A stretch of DNA of 41,430 nucleotides from Candidatus Kuenenia hertensis (GCA_021646465.1 SOET01000038.1:1-41430), one strand, 5' to 3'; counted from the first letter of the stretch, positions 17,675 through 27,075 are shown. Translations and numbers: made by a program. The notes: a model not told the origin generated them from the sequence alone.

Positions 17675-18000
17675 TCCACCTCATATTCGTTTTTCCTCTA
17701 ACTGCACACCTCCTTCTATCATCTTTGCCGCCGTATTCATTCGTATTCATTATTCAATTTAATAAACTTAAAATAATTGATTTTTTTAAATTAAAAATTA
17801 AAATATGAACATCATATTTTTTTATGTAAACAATCTTTTCTTGTTTAACAAATTTTTCCTTGATCACAAGTAGTTTCAATATAAATGAACAATGATAGCA
17901 ATTTATTGATGAGTGCCAGGTAGAGAAAGACATTGTTAATATTTATCTTCGGCACAGAAAAAATGCGTTAGAAATTATTTGGGTGAAGGGGAGGTGAAAG
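17675..18000. other. AT-rich intergenic region
   Basis: These 326 bases hold no gene I can support. The end carries the ribosome binding site GGGGAGGTGAAAG of the PTS gene. No clear terminator is seen after the NnrS-like gene. Confidence 0.5.
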
Positions 18001-18459
18001 TTGAAACTTTCTGATGTATTAGCAAAAGAACGTATAATTATTAATTTAAATGGAAGGAGCAAATATGAAGTGCTAGAAAAAATGGTAAAAGTAACTAAGA
18101 CTTCGGAAAAAGTTATAGATGAAGTAGACTTGCTGGAAAAAGTAATAGAACGGGAAAAGATTAAAAGTACGGGAATAGGAGGTGGAATTGGTATTCCTCA
18201 TGCGCAAACATTAGGGGTTACTGATTTTATTGCATGTTTGGGGATATCGCGAGAGGGCATTGATTTTAATGCTTTGGATGAAAAACCGGTACATTTACTT
18301 TTCCTGATTGCTACAAAGGAACGAACTAATAATATATACTTGGGGCTTCTTAGCAGGATAGCACGGTTATTTGTCGATGAAGCTTTTAAACAAAAAATAA
18401 TTAAATCAAATTCGCCTGAAGAAATAATGCGGCTTATCAGTGAAAAAGAAGAAGATTGA
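18001..18459 (+). CDS. PTS EIIA (fructose/nitrogen type) regulatory protein
   Basis: This is a 152-residue single-domain PTS EIIA protein. LSDVLAKERIIINLNGRSKYEVL opens the domain and IGGGIGIPHAQT holds the phosphorylatable His67. VHLLFLIATKERTNN and LSRIARLF complete the pattern. The start is a TTG at 18001, with GGGGAGGTGAAAG just before it. No EIIB, EIIC or HPr gene is nearby, so a regulatory PtsN-like role is more likely than sugar transport. PtsN is often linked to sigma-54 functions, and a sigma-54 site is seen later in this window, but no direct connection is shown. Confidence 0.88.
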   Translation: MKLSDVLAKERIIINLNGRSKYEVLEKMVKVTKTSEKVIDEVDLLEKVIEREKIKSTGIGGGIGIPHAQTLGVTDFIACLGISREGIDFNALDEKPVHLLFLIATKERTNNIYLGLLSRIARLFVDEAFKQKIIKSNSPEEIMRLISEKEED

Positions 18460-18932
18460 TACAAGGATCCTAAATGTTCGCTTTATATAGAGAATATCTG
18501 GCTTCAGTTGAAAATAAGTGTTTATAAAAAAATTTGTTGTAAATTTGCGAAATTTTCCGAAACAATCTGAACAAAAAATCTCCGAAGAAGGAGTAAAAAA
18601 AGCATTACGTTTATAAATTGATGAATTCTTTTTCCCCATTATTTTTATCATCCTCGTTATTTCCGCCTTTTTCTCTTTCCGAAAAAATAGCTTTCTTTTT
18701 CTTAAACAAGACACAATTAGATTATGTTAAAAGACTGCGTTAGAAAATTTTTTGAAAAAAATATTGAATTGTTCTGAATTTATGTCGATAAAAAAATCAG
18801 ATGCACAAAATAGAAAAGAGTGTGTATGGACACGACTAGTCAGTCTAAAAGGTAATTTAGCAGATTTAATTGTGATAGTGTAGTATCCGTTAAAGGAATA
18901 CGGGAAACATTTTAAGACAAGGAGGTTGGGAT
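18460..18932. other. Intergenic region upstream of flagellin 1
   Basis: These 473 AT-rich bases carry a sigma-28-like site at 18765-18791 and the flagellin ribosome binding site (AAGGAGG). I see no gene in it. The RNA from the site would have a leader of about 130 bases, long enough for post-transcriptional control. Confidence 0.5.
18765..18791 (+). promoter_or_regulatory. Sigma-28-like promoter of flagellin 1
   Basis: TGAA (18765-18768), exactly 15 bases, then GTCGATAA (18784-18791). The flagellar sigma-28 consensus is TAAA-N15-GCCGATAA, so each half has one mismatch and the spacing is exact. It faces the flagellin gene 141 bases upstream of its ATG. Confidence 0.5.
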
Positions 18933-19835
18933 ATGTCAAGAATTAATACAAACATTAATGCGTTAAATGCGTTGAGGTCATTAAATGACATCAACAATAA
19001 CCTTTCAGTTTCGCAGCTAAGGCTGGCAACGGGTAAGAGGATTAATAATGCAGCCGATGATGCTGCGGGTTACACGATTGCCAAGAAATTCAATGCACGT
19101 TCCCAGGGGTTGGGCCAGGCTTTGGCGAACATAGGATCTGCCAAAAATCTTATGTCTGTCGCAGAAGGTCACTTAAATAATATTCTTGATATTCTGACAC
19201 AGATGAAGACAAAGGCAACGCAGGCGGCAGACGATTCGTTAGGGACTGCAGAGCGCAGTGCAATTCAGTCTGAGTTGCAGGCATTAGGAACCCAGATTGA
19301 TCTTGAAGTTACTCAGGCGACATGGAATTCAAATTCAATATTTGGTTTAGGTAATTCTACAACTACGGCAGGAGCCGCAAGCAGTGTACAGTTCAAATTC
19401 CAGATTGGCGCCGGTGCAAGCAGCACCAATGATGTGTTGAAGTTTGATTTGTTACAGAAGAGCAATGTGAGCCTTGAGTCTGGCAATACGAACTTTAAAG
19501 CAGCTGGATTGAGGGTAAGTGTTGCAACGGCGGGCAGGGCTGTTACTTCCTCTGCATCAGCGCAGGCATTGATGGGTAATATAGACACCGCCATTGCGGA
19601 TGTATCAGAGGCATTAAGTTACATTGGTTCCGTAGTAAACAGATTAACATACCAGGAAACCAGTTTGACGGTAGCGAGAACAAATACAGAGGCGGCAAGG
19701 AGCAGAATTGAGGATGCTGATATGGCATATGAGCAATTGCAGGCGACAAAATTGCAGATATTACAGCAGACGGCAAGTGCGATGTTGGCGCAGGCAAATG
19801 CAGGTCCTCAGTCTATCTTACAACTCTTCGGTTAA
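18933..19835 (+). CDS. fliC: Flagellin (copy 1)
   Basis: This is the filament subunit, 300 residues. The N-terminal D0/D1 part reads RINTNINALNALRSL and LATGKRINNAADDAAGYTIA. The C-terminal part has ARSRIEDADMAYEQLQATK and LQQTASAMLAQANA. The variable middle is short (about 150-210), typical of a small flagellin. AAGGAGGTTGGGAT precedes the ATG. A strong terminator follows at 19853. It is about 90% identical (roughly 30 differences) to the second flagellin on the opposite strand at 26130-27032. fliD, fliS and flaG follow. Confidence 0.97.
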   Translation: MSRINTNINALNALRSLNDINNNLSVSQLRLATGKRINNAADDAAGYTIAKKFNARSQGLGQALANIGSAKNLMSVAEGHLNNILDILTQMKTKATQAADDSLGTAERSAIQSELQALGTQIDLEVTQATWNSNSIFGLGNSTTTAGAASSVQFKFQIGAGASSTNDVLKFDLLQKSNVSLESGNTNFKAAGLRVSVATAGRAVTSSASAQALMGNIDTAIADVSEALSYIGSVVNRLTYQETSLTVARTNTEAARSRIEDADMAYEQLQATKLQILQQTASAMLAQANAGPQSILQLFG

Positions 19836-19852
19836 TAAAAGATTTGCTTTTT

Positions 19853-19889
19853 CGGAGACGGGAAATTAATGCCCGTCTCCGGTTTTTTT
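19853..19889 (+). terminator. Flagellin 1 terminator
   Basis: CGGAGACGGG (19853-19862) pairs with CCCGTCTCCG (19872-19881) across a 9-base loop, followed by seven T at 19883-19889. It is a textbook intrinsic terminator 18 bp after the flagellin stop. Confidence 0.9.
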
Positions 19890-20009
19890 GCCGGAATTAT
19901 ATTTAATTTTAGTTTAGCATAATGTATAGTTGTTTACTTTCAGGGAGTATTTAGAAATTATATTTTAGATAGTTCAGTTTGGCTCGTTTTCTAATTAGGG
20001 GAACCTAAA

Positions 20010-21809
20010 ATGGCAATATCCTCTCTTACATCAGCATATAGTGCGAGTTCAGGTCTTAATTCTTTAGTTGCTCAATTTATGGCATTAGAGAAAAAACCGC
20101 TTTACGAATTGCAAAGTCAGCGGACAAAGCTTTACAGCAAAATAGACCTGTATACAGACCTAGACTCGAAAATTTCTGATTTGCTTACTTCTGCGAGAGA
20201 TTTGGCCAGCACAGAAAATAGTTCTATCTATAATGCCAGAACATCCAGTACTAGCGAAAGCAAAGAGGTGACAGCCACCGCGAATAGTAATGCTGCCACA
20301 GGGACTTATCAAATGCGTGTGTTGCAATTGGCTGCCGGGTCATCCGTACAAAGTTCCGGCGGGTTGATTACTAAGGCAGCTGTTATAAGTAGCTCAAAAG
20401 TGGCGCCTGGTTCTGGTACAATTGACGTTTCAGAGAGTTTTGCAGATGCAGGGTTTGGAACTACTCCAACAGGTACGGTAACGATAAATGGCTGGACATC
20501 ATCTGATATGTCAAATTATTCCTCCATACAGGATTTTATGGATGATGTTAATAGTAATACTACAGCAAATATCTATTATGATAGTGCAGAAGATAAGTTT
20601 TATTTAGAAGATACAACAAATGGCTCTTTGACTTTTACGGAATCAGAAGCTGCAGGCGGCAGTGGTTTTTTTACTCAGGTAAAAATGCGAAATGATGCAG
20701 GTACGTATGATAGCACTACTGATGCAACGGGTATTCAGACAGATGTGCTTTTATCAGAGGCGAATTTTGATACAGCAGTATCAGGTTCCGGTAGTTTTAA
20801 AATTAATGGAATAGAAATTTCCTGGGATGCAAGCACTGATACATTGGATGGTATTATAAATGCAATCAACAATTCAGATGCTAACGTAACAGCATATTAT
20901 GATACATCTCTCGATAAAGTAGTAATTAATTCCAAAGGAACAGGGAGTTCGGATACTATTACGCTTGAAGATGTAACTGGTTCATTTCTGATGAATACAC
21001 TTAAATTCAGCGGACAAACTGCTAGTGGGGGCACCGACGCAAAGTTTACTATTAATAGCACAAGTTCCGGTGATGAAATTACAAAAAGTTCCAACAATTT
21101 TACGATAAATGGTATAGCATATACTTTAAAACAAACAAATGTTTCTGCTTATACGGACAGCACCTATACAACAATAACCATAAGCCAGGATACCAGTGCG
21201 ATTCAAACAAAAATTAATGATTTTCTTGAAAAGTTTAATGCATTGACAAGTCATATAAAAGATAAGTCTAATGTAGATACTGAAAACTATACAAGAGGGC
21301 CTCTTGCTGGTAATACAACCTTCACTAATTTAAGGAGGCAATTATTGCAACTAGTTTCTGAACAGGTGACCGGCCTTACTGCGGGAGACCCTGATTACCT
21401 TCGGGAGATAGGTATTACCGTAGACAGTAATTTAAAGGTGAGTTTATCTGATACTGCTACATTTGAGAGTGCTATTCAGTCCAATTCTAAAGCGGTTGAA
21501 AATTTATTTAACTCTGCAAATGGTGTTGCTAATAAAATAGAATCTTTGTTAGAACCATTTGTTGAGAGTACTTCTTCGACAACGGGTTCTCTTATTGACG
21601 AGACAAAGGATACATTAAATGACCAGATTACGAGTCTTAACAATAGAATTAAAAGCATGGAAACACGTATGGAGATAAAAGAGAACCAATATCGCCAACA
21701 ATTTTTTAAAATGCAGGAATTATTAAACAATCTTGTCCTTCAGGGTTCGCAGATAACAATGCTTACAAACTCTGCTTTAAACATGATGGGAACATCAACG
21801 CTCTTCTAG
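20010..21809 (+). CDS. fliD: Flagellar filament cap protein FliD
   Basis: FliD caps the filament and promotes flagellin folding. The 599 residues show the FliD N-terminal domain (SGLNSLVAQFMALEKKPLYELQSQR) and a Ser/Thr/Asp-rich repetitive middle. The C-terminal domain has RGPLAGNTTFTNLRRQLLQLV, a GITVDSNLKVSLSD segment and a coiled-coil end (INNRIKSMETRMEIKENQYRQQF-like). AGGGGAACCTAAA precedes the ATG. It follows flagellin 1 after a terminator and a 120-bp gap, so it has its own promoter or depends on read-through. Confidence 0.94.
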   Translation: MAISSLTSAYSASSGLNSLVAQFMALEKKPLYELQSQRTKLYSKIDLYTDLDSKISDLLTSARDLASTENSSIYNARTSSTSESKEVTATANSNAATGTYQMRVLQLAAGSSVQSSGGLITKAAVISSSKVAPGSGTIDVSESFADAGFGTTPTGTVTINGWTSSDMSNYSSIQDFMDDVNSNTTANIYYDSAEDKFYLEDTTNGSLTFTESEAAGGSGFFTQVKMRNDAGTYDSTTDATGIQTDVLLSEANFDTAVSGSGSFKINGIEISWDASTDTLDGIINAINNSDANVTAYYDTSLDKVVINSKGTGSSDTITLEDVTGSFLMNTLKFSGQTASGGTDAKFTINSTSSGDEITKSSNNFTINGIAYTLKQTNVSAYTDSTYTTITISQDTSAIQTKINDFLEKFNALTSHIKDKSNVDTENYTRGPLAGNTTFTNLRRQLLQLVSEQVTGLTAGDPDYLREIGITVDSNLKVSLSDTATFESAIQSNSKAVENLFNSANGVANKIESLLEPFVESTSSTTGSLIDETKDTLNDQITSLNNRIKSMETRMEIKENQYRQQFFKMQELLNNLVLQGSQITMLTNSALNMMGTSTLF

Positions 21810-21837
21810 AAAATAAACCATAAAATGGAGTTTAGAC

Positions 21838-22290
21838 TTGGTTAATTCTGAAAAAAACAAATATGATAAGATAATAAATCTTCTTGAAACCAGGTTAGAT
21901 GAGTGTAATAAAATATTACGAAACACGATTGAGTTGAAGGAAATATTGCAAAGAGGAGGTGGCGAAGATTTGTTAATTAAAAAAATGCAGGAAAGAGGTG
22001 TATTAATTGGCAAAGCTTCTTCTCTTAACGATGAATGTCATTCAATAAATGAATTTATTAGGTGCATAGATGATGAAGGAAAGAAATCTTTATTCGAAGG
22101 ACTAATAAAAAAGATTCAACAACTATTAAATGAAACTACTATCTTGGATAAAGAAAACAAGTTGCTCATCGAGAATAAAATGAATGAAATTACGTTAAAT
22201 CTTGAAAAAATACAAGAAAGCAAACAATTGACGCGTAGTTTAAACAAGAGTGTTAATGATACCCCTTCATTTATTGACGTATGTGGATAA
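21838..22290 (+). CDS. FlgN/FliT-like flagellar chaperone
   Basis: This is a 150-residue, mostly helical, charged protein with heptad-like repeats. No transmembrane segment is seen. It lies between fliD and fliS, the usual place of FliT, the FliD chaperone; the length and the helix near the C-terminus (ILDKENKLLIENKMNEI) also fit FlgN. The start is a TTG at 21838 with TGGAGTTTAGAC just before it; the next in-frame Met would remove nearly 50 residues. The chaperone role is inferred from position and composition. Confidence 0.65.
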   Translation: MVNSEKNKYDKIINLLETRLDECNKILRNTIELKEILQRGGGEDLLIKKMQERGVLIGKASSLNDECHSINEFIRCIDDEGKKSLFEGLIKKIQQLLNETTILDKENKLLIENKMNEITLNLEKIQESKQLTRSLNKSVNDTPSFIDVCG

Positions 22291-22321
22291 AAGACGATAC
22301 TTTTTACGGAGATGAAAATTT

Positions 22322-22633
22322 ATGGTAGGTACAAAAAAAGTTGGGCATGCATATCTTGAACAAGGAATAATGACATTAAATCCTCTTCAGTTATTAATAA
22401 AAGCGTATGACGCAGGTATTGCAGCGTGTAATCGTAAGGATGAGGAAAAAGCAAGCATTGTACTGGCAGAATTAATTGACTCTTTAAACTTTGACCAGGC
22501 AGAGATTTCAAATTCACTTTTCAGGCTATACGAATTTTGTATGAGGGAGATAAAAAACGGAAAATTTGATGCCACGTTAAAAATTCTTAAAGAATTACGG
22601 GGTGCATGGTTGCAAGTACAGGAAAACGCATGA
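22322..22633 (+). CDS. fliS: Flagellar export chaperone FliS
   Basis: FliS binds the C-terminus of flagellin to keep it unfolded for export. The 103 residues match the family outline: Y-x3-Q-x4-LNPLQLLIKAYDAGIAACN, then AELIDSLNFDQAEISNSLFRLYEFCMREI, and LKELRGAWLQVQ at the end. It is slightly shorter than the usual 120 or so. CGGAGATG precedes the ATG. It lies after the FlgN/FliT-like gene, 31 bp on, in the filament operon. Confidence 0.88.
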   Translation: MVGTKKVGHAYLEQGIMTLNPLQLLIKAYDAGIAACNRKDEEKASIVLAELIDSLNFDQAEISNSLFRLYEFCMREIKNGKFDATLKILKELRGAWLQVQENA

Positions 22634-22782
22634 TTTATATTTTATGTATAAAGTTTGTAAACTCTTTAAATTCTTGGATTGGCAGTAAACAAACCTGTTC
22701 AAAGGAGTAAGATTATTTATGTTAATTTTATGTAAATTTTAATTTTAACGGTATAAACTATAATATTTCAGGAGCAAGAATT

Positions 22783-23313
22783 ATGGATGTGGGCAAGATC
22801 CATAGCGCTAGTTCTTATAGCAAGCTGTTTGCTGAAGTAGACAAACAAGATATTGCTAACAAAAAAAAAGAAAATGATATATCTTCTGACAAAATAACAG
22901 AAGAATATAAGGTTTCTTCCAGTGCAATAATTGATAAGAAAATTGTATCACAAAACGTTAGCAGCAGTGCAAGCGTCAGCAATTCATCTCTTCAAAGTAA
23001 TAACGATAGTTCTAACGGCAATGCAGTGCCTAACGAGGAGGTTTCATCGGAACAATCATTTTCAACTTTTATGCATGATTCTTCATCGCCCCCGATTTCT
23101 TCCGGTATTTCTCCTATAGGTACACGAATTGAATTTACTATTGAGAAAGAGTTGAATCTTGTAGTGACGACAGTGAGAGATCTAAACAACGATAATGTAA
23201 TTAGACAATTACCGCCAGAAGATACAATCTCCCGGATGAAAATGTTGAAATCGTATTATAAACAAAAAGCCCAGGCGAGTTTGGGAAATAAAGTGGATGA
23301 AATAATTAAATAA
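22783..23313 (+). CDS. flaG: FlaG family flagellar protein
   Basis: The protein has 176 residues. The C-terminal 75 residues match FlaG: TRIEFTIEKELNLVVTTVRD followed by NVIRQLPPEDTISRMKMLKSYY. The first 100 residues are low-complexity Ser/Asn-rich sequence, longer than in most FlaG proteins. FlaG affects filament length in several bacteria. It is the last plus-strand gene of the flagellar island, 149 bp after fliS, and converges on the glycosyltransferase genes. Confidence 0.88.
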   Translation: MDVGKIHSASSYSKLFAEVDKQDIANKKKENDISSDKITEEYKVSSSAIIDKKIVSQNVSSSASVSNSSLQSNNDSSNGNAVPNEEVSSEQSFSTFMHDSSSPPISSGISPIGTRIEFTIEKELNLVVTTVRDLNNDNVIRQLPPEDTISRMKMLKSYYKQKAQASLGNKVDEIIK

Positions 23314-23355
23314 CGTAGACAAATATTCGTAGTTTTTTACCTGCCTGATATTATA

Positions 23356-24813
23356 TTAATAGTGCGCATCAATTTTTTTACAACCTTTTTCTTTTGTCAA
23401 TTCTGATATCCATTCTTTAGCGATTATTTTCCAATCGTAGTGCAGTTTACACCGTTCCTGGGCACCTTTGCTCAGCCATTCCCATTCGATATCGTTTTTA
23501 AGAAGCGAAACTACCGTGTTGATAAAGTTTGCTTTGAATTCAGAAGAGTGAGGATCGCCGGGAATAAGACGTCCGCTAACGCCATCATTAATTGTCTCCG
23601 GAAGGGCTGCCAGTGTGCTGGCAACTACAGGGGTACCCGCTGCCTGTGCTTCAATTGCAGCCATGCAGGAGGTTTCTCTAAAGGTGCAGGGATAAACCAT
23701 TAGGCGTGATCGGGCGATTTCTTTTGCTAAATCTTCTTTGGTTAAACTTCCATACGCAAATATTCCTGGACATTTTAATTGGTAAAGCAAAGATTCAATG
23801 TGTTCATCTTCAGGGACATGATAAGCAAAAATGTGCAGTTCCGCATCCGGCACTTCTTTGCGTATATGAGGAAACAGTTCTAAGAGTATGTTCAATCCGC
23901 GGTTGGGGCGGCTGAAATAAATAAGGCGGTTTTTATATCGTTTTTCCCCAGGGACAAACATTGTTAAATCAACGCCATTTCGCGTTAAGAAAAAACGCTC
24001 CTGTGGAATGTTGAAATGATTCGACCATTCATCTCTTTGCCATTTACTGATGGTAAATATTTTATCAATAGGTAAGCCGGCTGGGTTCTCTTCTGCCAGA
24101 AAAGCAACGTTTGTGTCGTCATGAATCCACAAAATACGCCTATGGGCTTTTAAATCAAATTTGAAGGGAAGCAAAGAGCGCGAAGAAATAAGTATCGGAA
24201 AAATATGTAATTTGCGGTATATATGAAAGTCTGTTAAGTTGCTGTACTCAACGCCATCATAGTTGCCGGGCTGGTTACAGTTGCAATATACCCGAACACG
24301 CATTCCAGTTGCAGCAATAGACCTTGCCATATATATAAGAGCGCTTTCACTGCCTCCGAGCCCTTTCTCATCCATGGTTTTTCCATGAAAGGGGAGGCCG
24401 CCAGTATAAAAAACAACATCTGATGCATCTTCGATAATGGTTGTTTCCATTGCGGATAAAGCTTTTTGCAAGCCTTCATAGGCGGGGTTGTACTCTATGT
24501 CGTAAGTTATTGTTTTCCTGAAAGCATTGCAGGCTTCTGTGTAACGATTATTTTGTAAATATACTATTCCTAAAGAGTAATGTGCATCCGGAAATGAAGG
24601 GGCTATTTGGGTGCAATGTTGCAATAGAGATAATGCCTTGTTTTTCTCTCCGAACGTGTTAAATATTAAAGCAGCATTAATAAGTGCGCGGGGTTCATTG
24701 GGATGTGTTTGTAAGATTTTTTTGAATAGCGCAAGTGCTTTGTGCAACATTCCTTGTTTAGCAAGATGTATTCCGTGTTGTACGACTTCTTCTGTATCCA
24801 TGCTTTTATTCAT
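23356..24813 (-). CDS. TPR-GT4 glycosyltransferase
   Basis: This is a 485-residue protein. Residues about 10-120 are TPR repeats (including EPRALINAALIFNTFGEKNKA and DAHYSLGIVYLQNNRYTEA). The remainder is a GT-B glycosyltransferase: LGGSE at 152-156, the acceptor-side RILWIHDD, and the GT4 E-x7-E motif in FRETSCMAAIEAQAAGTPVVAS. It probably transfers a sugar from a nucleotide donor onto a protein. It sits between the two flagellins and overlaps the next glycosyltransferase gene by 8 bases, so flagellin glycosylation is the most natural role, though unproven. Confidence 0.88.
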   Translation of the reverse strand: MNKSMDTEEVVQHGIHLAKQGMLHKALALFKKILQTHPNEPRALINAALIFNTFGEKNKALSLLQHCTQIAPSFPDAHYSLGIVYLQNNRYTEACNAFRKTITYDIEYNPAYEGLQKALSAMETTIIEDASDVVFYTGGLPFHGKTMDEKGLGGSESALIYMARSIAATGMRVRVYCNCNQPGNYDGVEYSNLTDFHIYRKLHIFPILISSRSLLPFKFDLKAHRRILWIHDDTNVAFLAEENPAGLPIDKIFTISKWQRDEWSNHFNIPQERFFLTRNGVDLTMFVPGEKRYKNRLIYFSRPNRGLNILLELFPHIRKEVPDAELHIFAYHVPEDEHIESLLYQLKCPGIFAYGSLTKEDLAKEIARSRLMVYPCTFRETSCMAAIEAQAAGTPVVASTLAALPETINDGVSGRLIPGDPHSSEFKANFINTVVSLLKNDIEWEWLSKGAQERCKLHYDWKIIAKEWISELTKEKGCKKIDAHY

Positions 24814-26023
24814 TCACAAGGATTGACGTCGCATTGTTACATAGGGAAAGACCCATTTGTGCCTCTTTCAGTTGCGGGTTAATGGTTAAGGCACGTTCGA
24901 ACATTTCTTTTGCTCCCGTTTTATCTCCACGCATGAACCGGGAGTTCCCAATCAGGAGGTATGGGGTTGCGGCAGACATATCGTATACTATAGCACGTAA
25001 AAAATCGTTTTCTGCGCCAAAATAGTCATGGAGAGAATAGCGGCAACTACCCAACTCAAGATATATTTGTGCCAGATTTAATTCAATACAGGGAGATAAA
25101 CCTGTTTCTCCTTTCGATATTTGTATTGCAGCTTCTAAATATTCAGTGGCTTTTCGAAATTTTTTTTCCGCCACAGCGATTGTTGCAAGTATGTATGGCG
25201 GTAAAGGATTGGCAGTGTCTAAAACTGAAGCTTGCAGTGCATGGTATATGGCTTTAGCAGTATCGTTCATCTCCAAATATATCTTTGATAAATTCACGTG
25301 TGACTGTCCGATGATCTCATTTTTAATGTCGGTTGGTTTTTCAAGCATGCTCAGGTATGCTTGAATTGCCAAATCATTGGCTCCGAGTTCCTGGCAAGTC
25401 ATACCTAAGTTAAAGAGGATAAATGAATCGTCTGGTTTTTTTTCAATCTCTTTTAATAAATAATTAAGATTGCGTTCTGCCCGGAGTTTTTTTTTCTCTT
25501 TACTAAGCGCATAGGCCCAATGATGGATTATTATATCAGTTTTGAGTATTTTACCCCCTAATCTTTTAATGGAAGGCAATATTTGTTCATGGATGGATCC
25601 TTCAAAGCGAATTTCGGGATGCCGCCGAAAAATTCTACAGTATTCACTGTAAAAAGAGGTTGCTATGTTATTAAATTGTTGAGGAATACATTGCCTTACC
25701 GTAAGCGCCATAATATCATCTCTGTTAATCAATGTGCGAATTTTTAACGCGTTCGTAATATCAACAATCTCATCCGCATCAATGTAAAGTATCCAATCGC
25801 CATTTGCGTTTCGTAATGATTCATTGCGGGCTGCCGAGAAATCGTTATTCCATTGAAAATAATAGATTTTTGCCTCGTAACGCTGTGCAATTTCCACAGT
25901 CTTATCAGTAGAGCCTGTGTCTACTATGATTATTTCATCTACGAGAGTGTGAATGCTTTCCAGACAACGAGGGAGAGTATCGGCTTCGTTTTTAACTATC
26001 AGACAAGCAGAAAGTTTGACCAT
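24806..26023 (-). CDS. GT2 glycosyltransferase with C-terminal TPR repeats
   Basis: This is a 405-residue protein. The N-terminal 230 or so residues form a GT-A fold of the SunS/WaaE-like GT2 type: SACLIVKNEADTLPRCLESI, IIIVDTGSTDKT, and the DxD metal site YIDADE (Asp82, Asp84). TPR repeats follow (for example FILFNLGMTCQELGANDLAIQAYLSML and PYLLIGNSRFMRGDKTGAKEMFERAL). Its order is the mirror of the neighbouring TPR-then-GT4 protein, and the two genes overlap by 8 bases. The TPRs could dock the enzymes on flagellin or its export chaperone; this is inference. Confidence 0.88.
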   Translation of the reverse strand: MVKLSACLIVKNEADTLPRCLESIHTLVDEIIIVDTGSTDKTVEIAQRYEAKIYYFQWNNDFSAARNESLRNANGDWILYIDADEIVDITNALKIRTLINRDDIMALTVRQCIPQQFNNIATSFYSEYCRIFRRHPEIRFEGSIHEQILPSIKRLGGKILKTDIIIHHWAYALSKEKKKLRAERNLNYLLKEIEKKPDDSFILFNLGMTCQELGANDLAIQAYLSMLEKPTDIKNEIIGQSHVNLSKIYLEMNDTAKAIYHALQASVLDTANPLPPYILATIAVAEKKFRKATEYLEAAIQISKGETGLSPCIELNLAQIYLELGSCRYSLHDYFGAENDFLRAIVYDMSAATPYLLIGNSRFMRGDKTGAKEMFERALTINPQLKEAQMGLSLCNNATSILVNE

Positions 26024-26063
26024 AACATGGATTTATAAAACTTAATGTGTGAATTTTCAAGAT

Positions 26064-26099
26064 AAAAAAAGGCCGTTTTATTGATAAAACGGCCTTTTT
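26064..26099 (-). terminator. Strong terminator after flagellin 2
   Basis: GGCCGTTTTATTGATAAAACGGCC (26071-26094) forms a GC-based hairpin. On the minus strand it is followed by seven T. A-runs and T-runs on both sides make it potentially bidirectional. It separates flagellin 2 from the GT2 gene. Confidence 0.9.
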
Positions 26100-26129
26100 G
26101 TGTCTTTTTTAAATAATAAAATATTTCAA

Positions 26130-27032
26130 TTATTGAAAGAGCTGCATTATAATTTGAGGACTGGCATTTGCCTGGGCAAGCATGGCGCTTGCTGTTTGTT
26201 GTAATATCTGCAGCTTGGTTGCCTCTAATTGTTCATATGCCATGTCAGCATCCTCAATCCTGCTCCTTGCCGCATCTGTGTTCGTTCTTGCCACCGTTAA
26301 ACTGGTTTCCTGGTATGTTAACCTGTTTACTACTGAACCAATGTAACTCAAGGCCTCTGATACATCCGCAATGGCGGTGTCTATATTACCCATCAATGCA
26401 AGTGCAGACGCATTTGAACTAACCGCCCTGCCGGCCGTTCCAACACTTACCCTCAATCCATCCGCTTTAAAGTTTCTGTTACCAGACTCAAGACTCACAT
26501 TGCTCTTCTGTAGCAAATCAAATTTCAGCACATCATTGGTGCTGCTTGAACCGGAGCCAATCTGGAATTTAAACTGAACACTGCTTGCGGCCCCTGCCGT
26601 AGTTGTAGAATTACCTAAACCAAATATTGAATTTGAATTCCATGTGGCCTGCGTAACTTCAAGATCAATTTGGGTCGCCAATTGTGACAATTCAGCTTTT
26701 ATGGCATTGCGTTCCTGGGTTCCAAGTGAATCATCTGCAGCTTGTGTAGTCTTTGTCTTCATTTGTGTCAAAATGTCAAGGATATTGTTTAGATGACCTT
26801 CTGCTACTGCCATTAGATTTTTTGCTGAACCGATGTTTGAAAGTGCCTGGCCAAGACCCTGTGAACGGGCATTAAATTTTTTGGCAATAGAAAATCCTGC
26901 AGCATCGTCTGCTGCTGTGTTAATTCTCTTGCCTGTTGCCAATCTTAATTGGGATACAGACAAGCGGTTGTTAATATCATTTAATGATTTCAATGCGTTT
27001 AAAGCACCGATGTTTGTATTAATCCTGCTCAT
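26130..27032 (-). CDS. Flagellin (copy 2, inverted)
   Basis: The protein has 300 residues and the same length as copy 1. It shows RINTNIGALNALKSL at the N-terminus and ARSRIEDADMAYEQLEATK with LQQTASAMLAQANA at the C-terminus. The two copies differ at about 30 residues, spread over the whole length, so they are recent paralogues or are kept similar by gene conversion. AAGGAGGTTTTAAA precedes the ATG. It starts 43 bp after the HD-GYP stop, which leaves little room for its own promoter and suggests co-transcription. Surface-exposed differences lie mainly in the middle segment. Confidence 0.97.
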   Translation of the reverse strand: MSRINTNIGALNALKSLNDINNRLSVSQLRLATGKRINTAADDAAGFSIAKKFNARSQGLGQALSNIGSAKNLMAVAEGHLNNILDILTQMKTKTTQAADDSLGTQERNAIKAELSQLATQIDLEVTQATWNSNSIFGLGNSTTTAGAASSVQFKFQIGSGSSSTNDVLKFDLLQKSNVSLESGNRNFKADGLRVSVGTAGRAVSSNASALALMGNIDTAIADVSEALSYIGSVVNRLTYQETSLTVARTNTDAARSRIEDADMAYEQLEATKLQILQQTASAMLAQANASPQIIMQLFQ

Positions 27033-27075
27033 TTTAAAACCTCCTTGTTAAATGTAATAAACTGATTCTGTATTT

